DNA of 64,000 nt from Stomorhina lunata (Eukaryota; Arthropoda; Insecta; Diptera; Rhiniidae): assembly GCA_933228675.1 (NCBI GenBank), contig OW121743.1, positions 52,559,215-52,623,214 on the forward strand. The letters run 5' to 3'. How positions within the stretch are numbered: position 1 is the first letter of the stretch; each line of letters opens with the position of its first letter. The translations under genes and the position numbers were made by a program. This document shows, one piece after another, positions 20,374 to 34,168 of this stretch. Under the pieces are notes generated by a model that saw only the letters and a program-made list of their open reading frames with translations, had not been told where the DNA came from and searched no databases.

Positions 20374-22915
20374 CAGAAGAAGAGGAACAAAAAAAGCTTA
20401 AAACATGCGTCTTATAACAACAAATAGCGATACTTCGCTGTTCTTCAAATAGACATGACACTAAATTATAGTGTTGAAGAATATAAAGCTTTATCTCTGC
20501 TCTGCTTTTTACCGCCTAGTATTTGCCTGAGTATTACATTAAAAAAAAAAAAAATACCTATCTGCAGGAGACCTAATAATTTTCCTATCGGAAAAATGGT
20601 ACATCGTTTCGGTCCTTATACGTCAAACTTCCAATCCTATCGACTCTTTTTCAGATGATAGTAATTTTTGACATTTGTGTTCATTTAATCATACAGTTTG
20701 GCGCCATGATACAATTCATGAATGAATCATTCAGCTGCTACTTTGAAACAATCTCAAAATGGGGTCATGCGAATAGAGTCGATTTTAATGCGCAAAAGCT
20801 CAATGTTCGTCTATATTAATGGATGGTAAAAAATATGGAGAAATCTAAAGCTCTTAATGTTCTCGGCATGAGAATTCAATGTGATATCTGTTAAACTAAC
20901 CACATTTTTCAAGAGTCGAAATACTTTACTTCGTCCTATCTCCTTTTTACTTGCACCACCTACTACATCGTTACTTTAATATTGAAAAGCCTTAACTAAT
21001 ATTTTCCTTACTTTACAGGAGAGTGAAAAAACTAAAAAAAATCTTAAGTTTTGAATACACATTCACTTTTTAAACTGCTTGTATCTTTGTTATTTTTGGT
21101 CGAATCGAATAATTTTTTACCATGGGTGTATTAGAGGATTGTTTTTAAAAATATGCAAAAAAAGGTATTTGAAAGAAAAACGACTTAGGACCCTTAGTGG
21201 TCGATTTGCCAATAGATCGAACAACACACTAGAGATAAAATTTATTCTTTAGCTATAAAGTTCGCATGTCCATAAACACTACTCCATCTATCCCCCCCCC
21301 CCCCAAAGCCTATGTTTCTAGTTCCAACACAATTCATTGCATAAGTAGGGGTCACCCCTAAGTGCTGGTCAAAAAACCATGAATTGTGCTACTACTTGCC
21401 TTCTAATGCGCCATATTCTTAAGTTTTAGCCCCTAAAAGCTTAAGAAAACGGGTTGACAAAATCATCTCACAAAAATTACTTTTATGAAGACCATTTTTT
21501 GGAAGTGATATAAAAGTTGAAGTAAGTGTATAGAGCACAGTGGCATAGAACGACTTTTAGTCGGACTGACATCATTATGTGGATTTATGAAGCGATACAG
21601 GGTCAAACGGTAAGCTTAAAGATATATAACACTTAGCTTTACATATATCAGCATAAACTTAAAAAGCTATTCTAACTAAGTAAGATATTATAGTCGGATA
21701 TAAAAGCTATGAAGAACAAAGAGTACCTACATTCACAAAAAAAATACAATTAAGTGCAAAAAGTACCTTTTATAAGAATAAGTACAAACAGATTAAGTTC
21801 AAAAAATGTAAATACATTTTTACATTTAATTTAGAAAACAATTTCTGTTGAAAATGTTGTAAAAAGTTTTTAAACACTCAGTTACTGCATATTTTATATT
21901 AAGTTTACAACAATTTTTACTGTAGTTAATTTTTCACAAAACTTAAAAATGTTGTTGTTTTTAATAAAGCTCTTAAATAAACTAAATTGTTCGATACAAA
22001 CAAAAAAAAAAAAACTTTCAAAAACAAAAATCTGCTAACTAAATAAATAATTACAAAAAAAAGTAGAAAAATGTTGAACAAAAAATTCAAAAAATAATTT
22101 GCTAACAAAAAAAGAAGTAGTTGAACAATGAGTTTTTATAGAAACTTAAATATTTTTTGCTAATAAATTTTTAGTTAACCTAAAGTTTTTTATTTTGATA
22201 AAAAAGATTTGGATTTTTACATGAAATGTTTAACAAATTTTTCTTTGGTCACTTTAAACAAATATTTGTTTTTTTTATTTCTATTTGATTTAATAATATA
22301 AATTTGTTGATAATTAGTTTTAAAGGTGATGATAAAAAACAAAAAAAAAATTGTTGAAATTATTTTAAAAATTCTCAGTTGATTTTGAATGACTTCTGTT
22401 GTTGGGCTTTTGACAAAAAAAAAAAAGGTTTTGTAAATTTGTAAAATTTTTTAAAATATTATTGAATTTTAGTATTTGATTGATTTGAGTTGTTTTTCTG
22501 TTTTGCTGCTATTATCGACAAAATAGTAGATTATTTTTTGTTTCATTTTGTAGATAAATTTATATTACAATTTTTTAGTTTTTTTTTTGTTTGTTCATTA
22601 ATGGATTCTTTACATGCTGGTCGAATGAATGGATGAATAAATGAATAATGATGGCAATGATGATTCGAAATGTAATTAAAATGTTTTAAAAAAAAAATTT
22701 TGACGAGTAAATGGACATGAAGACTTTGAAAACTAAATTAAAGCCAATACTTTTAGACATTGAGATTTTTGGTAAAAACTAAGACAAATATTTACGAATT
22801 AAATAAAAATTTAAATATAAAATATTTAAAAATAAATATGACATTTAAACTTGAAACTTAATGAATCTGTATTAATACAAAAAAATTTTAAAAATATTTT
22901 CAAAAAAAAAAAAAA
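20374..22915. other. AT-rich non-coding stretch
   Basis: Apart from a run of 13 C at 21292-21304 and scattered A or T runs, nothing was recognised. Open frames at 20455-20658 and 21926-22108 are low-complexity. Confidence 0.4.
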
Positions 22916-24891
22916 AAAATCAAATTTAAATACAATCCAAAGTTTAGAAATGGGTCTTATCAATACTTCTAATCAAAAGCTTTTATTTAAATGCCTTTTT
23001 GGAACCCTCATGTAACAATAATAAAACTAAAAACCTACTCTTTTGTTTTTTCTTTTTGTTTTAACCACTTCCAAAGTAAAAGTTTTCTTCTTGAATGAAA
23101 AAAGTTACCGCTTTTAATTAAGTTAAACTATGTTTTCTAGAAAAGCTTTTCCTTAAACGGGTTTTTAATTTTCAAATAATAAAAGCTTTTAAGTTAATGC
23201 TTTTTTGAAGCCTCCAGATATAATGGAATTTCTTCCTATACATGTTGCAAATCGACTTTTTAATATTACACACAATTTCTTAAAAGCTTTTAATTTAAAA
23301 TAATTATGAATAAAAGAAGAAAGCCTTTAAGACATAATTGTTGCTGTTGTTTGGAAGAATTGTTAAATAGAAGCTTTTAATTTATCGCAAATTTAAACAT
23401 GTATAAAAATAACTTTAATTTTAAAGCTTTTTATTAATTAGAGCTTTTCTAAAGTAAAAGCTTTCATCTAAAGCAAATACAATTTTTTTAACTTCATTTT
23501 TTTTAAATCTCCATTTCAAATCTTAGGTGTTATTTTATATTTATAGCCTTTTTTATAAAGTCGAAAGCTGTTTTTCTTATAAAACCAAAGCTTTGTTAAT
23601 TTAATATAATGTGCAATTAAAACTCTAGACTTACAATTTTAGCTGTAAATTTAATAATGTATAAAACAATAGAAAGCTTATTTAAAGCACATTTTCTTAG
23701 TTCTAACTTAAAAGCTTTTATTAAACCCATATATAGTAAAAATTTTCATTATTACATTTTTTATGTAACATTTTAATTTCATTTAATGAGCTTTTTTTAG
23801 TCAACTGAAATTGGCAAATAAAGCTCTTTACTTACAGCAAAAAAGCTTTCTTAAAAACATGTTTAATCCTTATAAAGTAAAAGCTTTTTTTAAGTCACAA
23901 ATGTAACTCCGAAGCTGTATTTAAAACTTGTTTAAAAGCAAAAGAAACTTTTTTAACTAAAGACGTAGAATAAGAACATCTGACTATATTATAAATGCGA
24001 AATAATACAAATTAATAACATCAAAAGCTTGCAGTTTGTTATCTTAAAACACAATAAAAGTACTTTGTATAATATACATTTTTACTGTTGAACTTTTGAA
24101 AACTTTTCAAAGCTTAATCATAATTAGAGAATATGTTTAATTTCAAAACTCTCAGTCTTTTTATTTAAATACACAATGAAAGCTCTTATTCAACTAAAAA
24201 TGTACATAAGCATTTAGCACTTTAAATATTAAAGCTTTATAGAAGTTTATTTTTTCAATCAAAACTTAAGTTGATATGAACAATGATATAAATAATAATT
24301 TGAACAATTGTAAAGCTCCTTTCTACTAGTAATATTCTCAATATCACTTATAATTTTTATAGCTTCGAATGTTAAAGATTTCATCTAATTTTCATAAAAT
24401 CGTATTTCATTCTCAAGAATATATGTTAAACACTTTTTAGAAATAAAAATTCAAAAGCTTAATTGTAAAATATATAACAGAAGAATGTTTTCAACTTTTT
24501 AGTTTTCTGCTATAAATTGTAACACTTCTCTTTTTTTTAACCGAAAGCTTTACAAGCTTCTTTTAATATAAGCTCACCATTGTAAATATCAGGTTATCTT
24601 TAGCAAGTCACTGAAGAACAATTTGAACTTTTGAATATAACATTTAGAACTTGAAATTAAAAGCTTTTATTTGACAGCTTTGTCGGTATGCTCCTCCTAA
24701 TAACTAATTCAATATTGCAAAGATTGCAGCGTCATAACTCATTATTTTAAAAGCTTCTTAAAAGCTTTAGTTTTAAGTCTTATTAAAAAAAAATACAATA
24801 TTTGTAGTAAGGTTTTAATTTGAAAATATTTTTTTTCCAAAAATATACTATAAAAGCTCTTTTTACTACTACAAACCTAAGGTAATATTTT
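22916..24891. repeat. AAGCTTT-rich degenerate tract, part 1
   Basis: Words like AAAAGCTTTTA recur irregularly every 30-80 bp in otherwise AT-rich sequence. The tract resumes with the same composition after the transposon at 24892-26147, and similar sequence occurs at 33.3-36.3 kb. It looks like a strongly decayed simple repeat. Confidence 0.5.
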
Positions 24892-26147
24892 TACCCAGCA
24901 AAACTTTGGTAATGGCAAGTACTCTGATAACTGGTTACCTTGTAACGACTACAACATACCATCCGAATAAATAATAAGTTATTACAGAAGTACTTATTTG
25001 TAATTAAGATGGTAATTTAAACTGAATGGCCCCGGTTCAAATCCCACCAAGGGCAACAATTTTTTTTAGTTTTTTTTTTATTAAAAGAGTCTTTTTAAAT
25101 GATTTTTGAATTTTAAGAACTTAAATATTATCTTCTGTAAAAAAATTTGTAAAACTAACTCACGTTAATGAAAAAATACCATCATGAGTCAATTTTGATT
25201 ATGTAGGGGATGTTTAATACCAAACACGATTCTAATTGGTCTTAACTTGGTAAGCCCAACTTATCTGGGTCATCCTTCATCTCAACTGTGGACACACACC
25301 TCCTCATGGTATCACCCGGGGAGCTAGTTTAACACCCTTTAATATTGTGAGTTAACATGTTCCGACAGTTGTCCCATAAGATCGACAAAAATGGGTTAAT
25401 ATTACGGGCTAGTAACCCTCTCTTAAAAAAAATACAATGAAGAGGATAAAATTAGAATTGAAATGTCCCACTACCTAATGTTAGAGGATGTCCGAAATTT
25501 CGATAGAAAGACCAAGTAGAGGAATATTTTTCAAAGCTTGGCCTATAAAATTGGAGAATATTCGCACAAGATCGAAATCCATGGAATTATAAAATATGCT
25601 CGGACTTTGACCTTAATAGGTTGTAACATTTAAGTAAGTAAGAGTCAATCTTATGTAAAAACTTATACAAAAAAGAAGATTTAAATTGTTTAAGTTTTAA
25701 AATAATTTTAAAAAAGTTTTAAAATAATTTTAAAAAAGTTTTAAAATAATTACAAAAAATCGTATAAAAATATTTTTCCAAAAATTACAACAAAGCAAAA
25801 AAAAAGAGCTGCTAAGTTTTCAACATATGAAGTAGCTCAGTGGAAGAGTCTCTGCCTAGCAGACGGAGGGTCTGGGTTCGAGCCCCCATGGGATCATACA
25901 AAAAATTTTGTATTTCGTTAAAAAATATATGTTTTTAATAAAACAACAATAAAAAAGTTGTTGCTGTTGTTGTTGTTGCTTTCAAATTGCTTACCCAAGT
26001 CATTACTTTTCTGCAATTGGTAAGTACTTGCCTCCAATGACATCCCCATATTAATGTAATGACTTTAACAGCGAATGAGCAAGTAGTTCGTGTTCAATAG
26101 TTTAACAGTTTAACTCCTTATTTGGTAATGAAAAGTTTTACTGGGTA
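24892..26147 (+). mobile_element. CCCAG TIR element with tRNA-like insert, copy 2
   Basis: Nearly identical to 15828-17130 and in the same orientation. The left end reads TACCCAGCAAAACTTTGGTA and the right end, inverted, TACCCAGTAAAACTTTTCAT, an almost perfect terminal match of about 16 bp. TA flanks both sides. Compared with copy 1 it lacks about 80 bp upstream of the tRNA-like block and has one extra AAAAGTTTTAAAATAATTTT unit near 25720. The AAGCTTT-rich DNA continues on both sides, so the insertion is younger than that tract. Confidence 0.85.
25827..25897 (+). repeat. tRNA-derived sequence, copy 2
   Basis: Same tRNA-Ala-like block as at 16810-16880, with one visible change (T to A just after CTAGCAG). 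A box GTAGCTCAGTGGAAGAG and B box GGGTTCGAGCCCC are retained. Confidence 0.6.
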
Positions 26148-27340
26148 GTATATGTACCAACTTTAGTGCTCTTTATATTTTCTTAAGCTCATTCTCAGCA
26201 CTTAATAATTTTAAAGCTTTATTAACGAAACATTTTCAATAAGTTTTACATGTTCTTTAAAACTTAATTTTTTTATAATGATAAAACCAACGAAGACTTT
26301 AATATATTTTTTCCTCGTTGCCATTTAGTTTAAGGATTTCAGTTTTGAGCTTTTTTTGAGCTTTTTAAGCTGTCTTTAGAGATTTCAATGGAAATTTAAA
26401 AACCATAGCTTTTTAAGTTGTTTTTGGTGATGCAGTTTTTAATGGCAATTGGATACTTTAATTTAAATGATTTCAAACAGAAGCTTTTATTTCAAAGATT
26501 TTTCAAACCAATCATCAGAATTATTTTTACATTAAAGTTTATAGTTTATTTAGTCAAAGAAAGTAATTTCCCTTCTAAATACAAACTATCCCTCAAGTAA
26601 TACCTTTTATTGTACTAAGATCTCAATAATCTTTAAAACCCGGCTAAGATAAAATGCGATCATTGAAAAGCTTTTTAACATAAGACATGTAGTACAAATG
26701 ACTTTGAATTCTTAAAAATTAAAATATTTTATTTGTTCTCTTACAGAAATTTATAAATCTTAAAGTGCCACAAATTTCGAGCAATATTTGTATAAATTTT
26801 TCTAAAGCCTTGTTAAACTCTGAACTAGAAGCTTTGTACGAAAACTAAACTTTATAAGTTCTCTTTCAAAGCTTAATATCTTTATATCTTTTATTTCAAA
26901 ATGTTTAATATCACTTAAAAGCTTTGTGACGTCTTAGATAATAGTTTTGTGCACTTCAAAACTTAAAGTTTTCTTATTAGCTGGCATGTTTTTGCAATAT
27001 GCCTTATTTATTAAAAGCTTTTTTAAATCTTTAAATTGTAAACCAAATATATTAAGAGTTTTTAAAGCTTTTATTTGGCAGCTTATAGAAAATTAATTTA
27101 GTCAGATATTATACGATATATTTAATACTTTGTATAAATTCAAAAGCTTCAACCTCTATGATTGAAAGCTCTTTATAGCTTTCAACGACAATTTTCAAAA
27201 AGAAAATTTATTCTTAAAACCTACTAGATCGTTAGAATTTCTAATAAATATCAATAGACAAAAATTGGACAGTTAATAATTAAATGTATAAAGTAGCTTA
27301 AAAAGAAAGCACAGGTTTAGCATGAAAGCTTTATTTGATT
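26148..27340. repeat. AAGCTTT-rich degenerate tract, part 2
   Basis: Continuation of the tract before the transposon, with the same irregular AAGCTTT words. No coding signal; the 60-codon frame at 26418-26600 is unsupported. Confidence 0.45.
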
Positions 27341-28134
27341 GATTTGAAAAATATATGGATTTTCTAAACTTTTTCTTTATCTGGATTGCATGAAAAAATT
27401 AAAATATATATAAAATATGTCTTTTTTTGTTCAATTGTTAAAAAATAAAGAAAATGTTGATACATTGTCACATTATCACACACGAATAATAAGTATATGT
27501 AAATATTAGTTATGATAAATATTAGCTCAATTTATTTATTTACTATTTTTTTAATAAAAAAAATTTAGTCTCACAATTCACACAAAAATTAAAATGTATT
27601 AAATGTTTAAAACAAATAAACAGAAAAATTGAATAATAAAAAATGTAATTTAATTTAAACAATGAGAAATATTTAAAATAATATAAAAATTCTGTAGTAT
27701 ATGACAATTAGTTGGTATGAAAGACATTGACATTAATAAAATGCAAAATATATAGAAAAATTGTAATAATTAAATAAGAAGATAAGAACTTATTTGAATT
27801 AAAATAAAAGAGATAATAATTGAAATGTAAATTAAATTTAAACTGAAAATTTTTTAAAACAAAAAATTAGAAATTAAGTGAAAGATATTTAATGAAAATA
27901 AAATAAATTTGGCTTTTCATTTAAAATTTTAAATAAATTTATGGTCTTTTAAATATTAGTCTACAATTTTTTAATTAAATATTCAAATTTAAAATTCAAA
28001 TATCTAATAAACAAATTTATTCTAGAAACTGCAATATTGCAATATGTTTTGTTATTTTATGAGAGCTTTAAACAAATTTTTGATTTCTTTTCTCATAAAT
28101 AACCTAAAAACTTTTGTTTATTTTAAAGCACAAA
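27341..28134. other. AT-rich non-coding stretch
   Basis: Almost pure A and T with no recognised element. Confidence 0.4.
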
Positions 28135-31100
28135 AAATTTTTCTATAGAAAAAAAATTTTCTATAAAAAAATTTTCTATAAAAAAGTTTTTGATAAAAAA
28201 TGTTTAATAGAAAATTTTTCTTCAGAAAAATATTTCTATCGAAAATTTTTCTATAGAAAAATATTTCTATAAAAAAATTTTTTATAGAAAAATATTTCTA
28301 TAGAATTTTTCAATAGAAAAATATTTCTATCAAAAATTTTTCTAAAGAAAAATTTTTTTATCGAAAATTTTTCTATAGAAAAATTTTTTTATCGAAAATT
28401 TTTCTTTAGAAAAAATTTTTTATCGAAAATTTTTCTTTAGAAAAATTTTTTTATCGAAAATTTTTTTTTAGAAAAATTTTTTTATTGAAAATTTTTCTTT
28501 AGAAAAATTTTTTTATCGAAAATTTTTTTTTCGAAAATTTTTCTATAGAAAAATTTTTTTATCGAAAATTTTTCTATAGAAAAATTTTTTTATCGAAAAT
28601 TTTTTTTAGAAAAATTTTTTTATCGAAAATTTTTCAATAGAAAAATTTTTTTATAGAAAATTTTTTTTTATCGAAAATTTTCTATAGAAAAAATTTTTTA
28701 TCGAAAATTTTTCTATACAAAAATTCTTTTATCGAAAATTTTTCTATAGAAAAATTTTTTTATCGAAAATTGTTCTATAGAAAATTTTTTTTATCGAAAA
28801 GTTTTTTATCGAAAATTTTTCTACATAAAAATTTTTCTATCGGAAATTTTTCTATAGAAATTTTTTTTTATCGAAAATTTTATATTTTTATCGAAAAATT
28901 TTCTAAAGAAAAATATTTTCATCGAAAATTTTTCTATAGAAAAAAATTTGTATCGACAAATTTTCTATAGAAAAATGGTTGTATATTTTCAATAAAAGTT
29001 TTCTATGGAAAATTTTTCGATAAAAAACAATTAATACAAAAATTTACAAAAAAATTTTATATATAAAAACTGACGATAAAAAAAAATATTTTTCTGTAGA
29101 AAAATTTTCGACAAAAAATTTTTTTATAAAAAAATTTTCGATTGAATTTTTTTTTTGTAAAAAAAAGTATTTAATAAGTTATTTTTCGATAGAAAAATTT
29201 TCGTTAAAAATATTTTTCTATAGAAAAATTTTCGTTAAAAATATATTTCTATAGAAACATCTTTGTTAAAAATATCTTTCTATATAAAAATTTTCTATAG
29301 AAATATTTTTCTATAGGAAAATTTTCATTAGAAATATTTTTTTAGAGAAAAATTTTCGGTAGAAATATTTTTCTATAGAAAAATTTTTTATCGAAAATTT
29401 TTCTAAAGAAAAATTTCTTTATCAAAAATTTTTCTATAGAAAAATTTTTTTATCAAAAATTTTTCTATAGAAAAATTTTTTTATCGAAAATTTTTCTATA
29501 GAAAAATTTTTTTATCGAAAAATTTTCTATAGAAAATTTTTTTATCGAAAATTTTTCTATAGAAAAATTTTTTTATCGAAAATTTTTCTTTAGAAAAATT
29601 TTTTATCGAAAATTTTTCTTTAGAAAAATTTTTTATCGAAAATTTTTCTATAGAAACATTTTTTTATCGAAAATTTTTCTATAGAAAAATTTTTTTATCG
29701 AAAATTTTTCTATAGAAAATTTTTTTTATCGAAAATTTTTCTATAGAAAAATTTTTTTATCGAAAATTTTTCTATAGAAAAATTTTTTTATCGAAAACTT
29801 TTCTATAGAAAAATTTTTTTATCGAAAACTTTTCTATAGAAAAATTTTTTTATCGAAAATTTTTCTATAGAAAAATTTTTTTATCGAAAATTTTTCTATA
29901 GAAAAATTTTTTTATCGAAAATTTTTCTATAAAAAAATTTTTTTATCGAAAATTTTTCTATAGAAAATTTTTTTTATCGAAAATTTTTCTATAGAAAAAT
30001 TTTTTTATCGAAAATTTTTCTATAGAAAAATTTTTTTATCGAAAACTTTTCTATAGAAAAATTTTTTTATCGAAAACTTTTCTATAGAAAAATTTTTTTA
30101 TCGAAAATTTTTCTATAGAAAATTTTTTTTATCGAAAATTTTTCTATAGAAAAATTTTTTTATCGAAAATTTTTCTATAGAAAAATTTTTTTATCGAAAA
30201 TTTTTCTATAGAAAAATTTTTTTTATCGAAAATTTTTCTATAGAAAAATTTTTTTATCGAAAATTTTTTTTATTCAAAATTTTTTCTATAGAAAAATTTT
30301 TTTATCGAAAACTTTTGTATAGAAAAATATTTCTATCAAAAATTTTTCTATAGAAAAATATTTCTATCAAAAATTTTTCTATAGAAAAATTTTTCTATCA
30401 AAAATTTTTCTATAGAAAAATTTTTTTATCGAAAACTTTTCTATAGAAAAATATTTCTATCAAAAATTTTTCTATAGAAAAATATTTCTATCAAAAATTT
30501 TTCTATAGAAAAATATTTCTATCAAAAATTTTTCTATAGAAAAATTTTTCTATCAAAAATTTTTCTATAGAAAAATTTTTCTATCAAAAATTTTTCTATA
30601 GAAAAATTTTTTTATCGAAAATTTTTCTATAGAAAATTTTTTTTATGGAAAATTTTTCTATCGGAAATTTTTCTATAAAAATTTTTTTTTTATCGAAAAT
30701 ATTATATATATATTTCTATCTAATATTTTTCTATAGAAAAATATTTGTATCGAAAATTTTTCTATAGAATAATTTTTTTATCGAAAATTTTCTATAGAAA
30801 AATATTTGTATCGAAAATTTTTCTTTAAAAAAATATTTGTATATTTTCAATAAAAGTTTTCAATGGAAAATTTTTCGATAAAAAACAATTAATACAAAAA
30901 TTTACAAAAAAAAATTTTCAATAGAAAAATTTTCGATAAGAAAATTTTTTAATAGAAAAATTTTAAATAAGTACATTTTTCAATGGAAAAATTTTCGTTA
31001 AAAATATTTTTCTATAGAAAAATTTTCGTTAAAAATATTTTTGTATAGAAAAATTTTCATTAAAAATATTTTTCAATAGAAAAATTTTCGTTAAATACAT

Positions 31101-32030
31101 TTTTCTAAGGAAAAATTTTCGTTAAATATATTTTTCTAAAGAAAAATTTTCGGTAAAAATATTTTTCTATAGAAACATTTTCGTTAAATATATTTTTCTA
31201 AAGAAAAATTTTCGTTAAATATATTTTTCTAAAGAAAAATTTTCGGTAAAAATATTTTTCTATAGAAAAATTTTCGGTAAAAATATTTTTCTATAGAATA
31301 ATTTTCGTTAAAAATATTTTTCTATAAAAAAGTTTTAGACAAAAATATTTTTCTATAGAAATATTTTCATTAAAAATATTTTTGTATTGAAAAATTTTCA
31401 TTAAAAATATTTTTCAATCGAAAAATGTTCGTTAAATATATTTTTCTAAAGAAAAATTTTCGTTAAATATATTTTTCTAAAGAAAAATTTTCGGTAAAAA
31501 TATTTTTCTATAGAAAAATTTTTGTTAAAAATTTTTGTCTATAGAAAAATTTTCGTTAAAAATTTTTGTCTATAGAAAAATTTTCGTTAAAAATCTTTGT
31601 CTATAAAAATTTTTCGTTAAAAATTTTTGTCTTTAAAAAAATTTTCGTTAAAAATTTTTGTCTAAAGAAAAATTTTCGTTAAAAATTTTTGTCTATAGAA
31701 AAATTTTCGTTAAAAATTCTATAGAAAAATTTTCGTTAAAAATTTTTGTCTATAGAAAAATTTTCGTTAAAAATTTTTGTCTATAGAAAAATTTTCGTTA
31801 AAAATATTTTTCAATAGAAAAATTTTCGTTAAATATATTTTTCTAAAGAAAAATTTTCGGTAAAAATATTTTTCTATAGAAAATTTTCGTTAAAAATAGT
31901 TTTCGATAGAAAAATTTTCGTTAAAAATGTTTTTCTATTAAAAAATTTCCAAAAAAAAAAATTTTTCGATAAAAAAATTTTTCTATCGAAAAATTTTTGA
32001 TAGCGAAATTTTTCTATGGAAATTAATTAT
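28135..32030. repeat. 3.9 kb AT array, ~31-bp period
   Basis: More than 120 copies of near-palindromic monomers. In 28.1-30.7 kb the unit joins TTTTTCTATAGAAAAATTTT to TTTATCGAAAA. In 30.95-31.9 kb it is TTTTCGTTAAAAATA followed by TTTTTCTATAGAAAAA. All count to about 31 bp. CTATAG and its A/T flanks recall the 23-bp array at the window start. A distinctive non-array patch (TCAATAAAAGTTTT, GATAAAAAACAATTAATAC) near 28981 recurs near 30839, indicating a segmental duplication of about 1.86 kb inside the array. Confidence 0.93.
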
Positions 32031-34166
32031 GATTTTTTCAATATTTTGTGTTTATTATATCTTAGTTAAAAATGTTCCTCATATAATCAAAAGCTTTAGA
32101 ATTATTAAAAGCTCTGTCAAAATAATTTTTCGCAGAAAAATTTTATAGTTTAAAAAAAACATCTAGTTAATGACAGATAATTAAATTAGCCATTATTCGT
32201 GAAATTTTATGAAATTTCATGAAATTAAATACTTTTAATTTAATATTTTGTTTATTAAAATTTGAAATGAAATGAAATGCCATTAAATTTTATTACATAA
32301 AATTATAAAAACTTAAAAATGTATATAAAAAAGTAAAAATTAAATATAAAAATTTAACCTAAAAAACTTATTAGATAGTTATATTTTTTTGTAGCTGAAA
32401 GTCTTATAAATATTTAATTATTACTTATTTGGAGCACGTGTTTTTGGCTAAACTCCATAAGAAAAAAAGTTTTATTTTTCTAAAATAAAATGACTTTTTT
32501 ATATCTCTATTACACACTTATATTAGGATTAAAAGTTTTTTAATACATTCAGACATTTAATGAAAATATTTCAAAAAAAAAATTGATAAATTTTTTAAAA
32601 ACTTATACACAACTATTTGTAAAATATTCATACAAACATTTAATAAAATCATAAAAAACACTTTTTGTTTTATTTTAACTTAAAATAAATGTTCCCTCTA
32701 TTTTTGGTTTCTTGTATTTTTTTCTTTTTGTCTTGGGATAGTTACTTTTTGCTTGACTTTCTGGTCTTAGGTTTTATCTTTTCATAGTAAAGCTTTCTAA
32801 ATATGCTTATTTATTCATACGAAAATTTTTAAATTGTATAAAATTTGCAAAAATGATGCCTTTTGTCTTATAGTTATCTAAAACGTTACAGGCTTTTAGT
32901 TCAATCCATAAAATATTGTTTAAATATTTTTGAAAAAAAAATTGACAAAAGTAGGATAAAACAAAATATAAACAAATTTTGGTGAAATTTGCTGGAATTC
33001 TTTTGATAAACAATAAATAACAAAAATTAAAATTGAATAAAAAATTAACTTAAAAAGGAAAAGTTTTAAAAAATTTAAAAAAAAATGTGAAAAATTAAAT
33101 AAAATTAAACTCAAAACCAAATTTTTTAAATATATAAAAAAATTAAAAAAATACTCAAATTTAGTTAAAACACTTAAATTATCTCCAAAAATATTAGAAA
33201 TAGCTTAAATTCAACAAAAGAATTACATTTTTGCTATAATAAACGCAGAGAAAATGAGTGTAAACAGGAAATAAAAAACAATATAAAGTTGTTCTGTAAT
33301 AGTAGTGGTATTTTTTCAAGTATATTAGTTGTATGTTACTTAAAGCTTTATTAAAAGTAAACTAAAGAGAAAATGTAAGTATCCCGACAGCTTCAAAAGT
33401 AAAACCACTTTCAAAAATGGCTAAGCATAAATAACATGATATTAAGATTGGAATAAAATAGTAAAAAGTTTATAAATATAATGAAATGGTCTACTGAACT
33501 TTTATTTAAGCTGAAGCTTTCATTAAAGCTTAAGATTGATGTGTGTCAGCCAATGGATATATCAAATGCTTCAGTTTTACTTCAAGTGTGGAATTGTTAT
33601 TTCTCAAAAGAACGAGAGATCTATAGATGACTATAGAGATCTATAGATGACCATTTTCAAAATTTGTACAACATAAATTTTGAAAATGGTCATCTCTAGA
33701 TATCTCATTCTTCTTAACATTATACTTATGTTTGCCCCTTTTGAAAATGGTCTTTTTCTTGAAACTGCTGGGTTTTGCTGGGTTTTTTATTTTGTAGTTT
33801 TTTTTTGTGTATAGATCTCTTGTTTTTCTCAAAATTATGCTTATGTTTGCCTCTTTAGTTTTTGTTTATAACAATTTTCAATAGTTACTTTTATTATACA
33901 AGACTGTTAATACTTAGAATTTGTATGATTATCTCTTACACAAGTTTATTTTTTCTATAACAATATTCTGTAGTTAAAAAAAGCTCGACAAAGCAAATAT
34001 ATAAATATTCGCTACACCCATTAAGCCTAAATCCATACCAGAAATAGATTAGAAAAACTAAAAAAAATTGCCTTTTAAAAGCTTCTAAAAAAATCTTATA
34101 ACTTTTCAAATAAAGCTTAATCAAAGTTTTAAATAAAAAGCTGTCTTAAAAGCTAATGCTTACTCA
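32031..34166. other. AT-rich non-coding stretch
   Basis: No gene. AAGCTTT words return from about 33340, and a 20-bp-arm hairpin lies at 33646-33694. Overlapping frames at 32807-33120 are low-complexity. Confidence 0.4.
33646..33694. repeat. Hairpin with perfect 20-bp arms
   Basis: GATGACCATTTTCAAAATTT (33646-33665) is followed nine bases later by its exact reverse complement (33675-33694). Pairing continues imperfectly outward (AGATCTATA against TCTAGATATCT). Confidence 0.85.
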
Positions 34167-34168
34167 TA

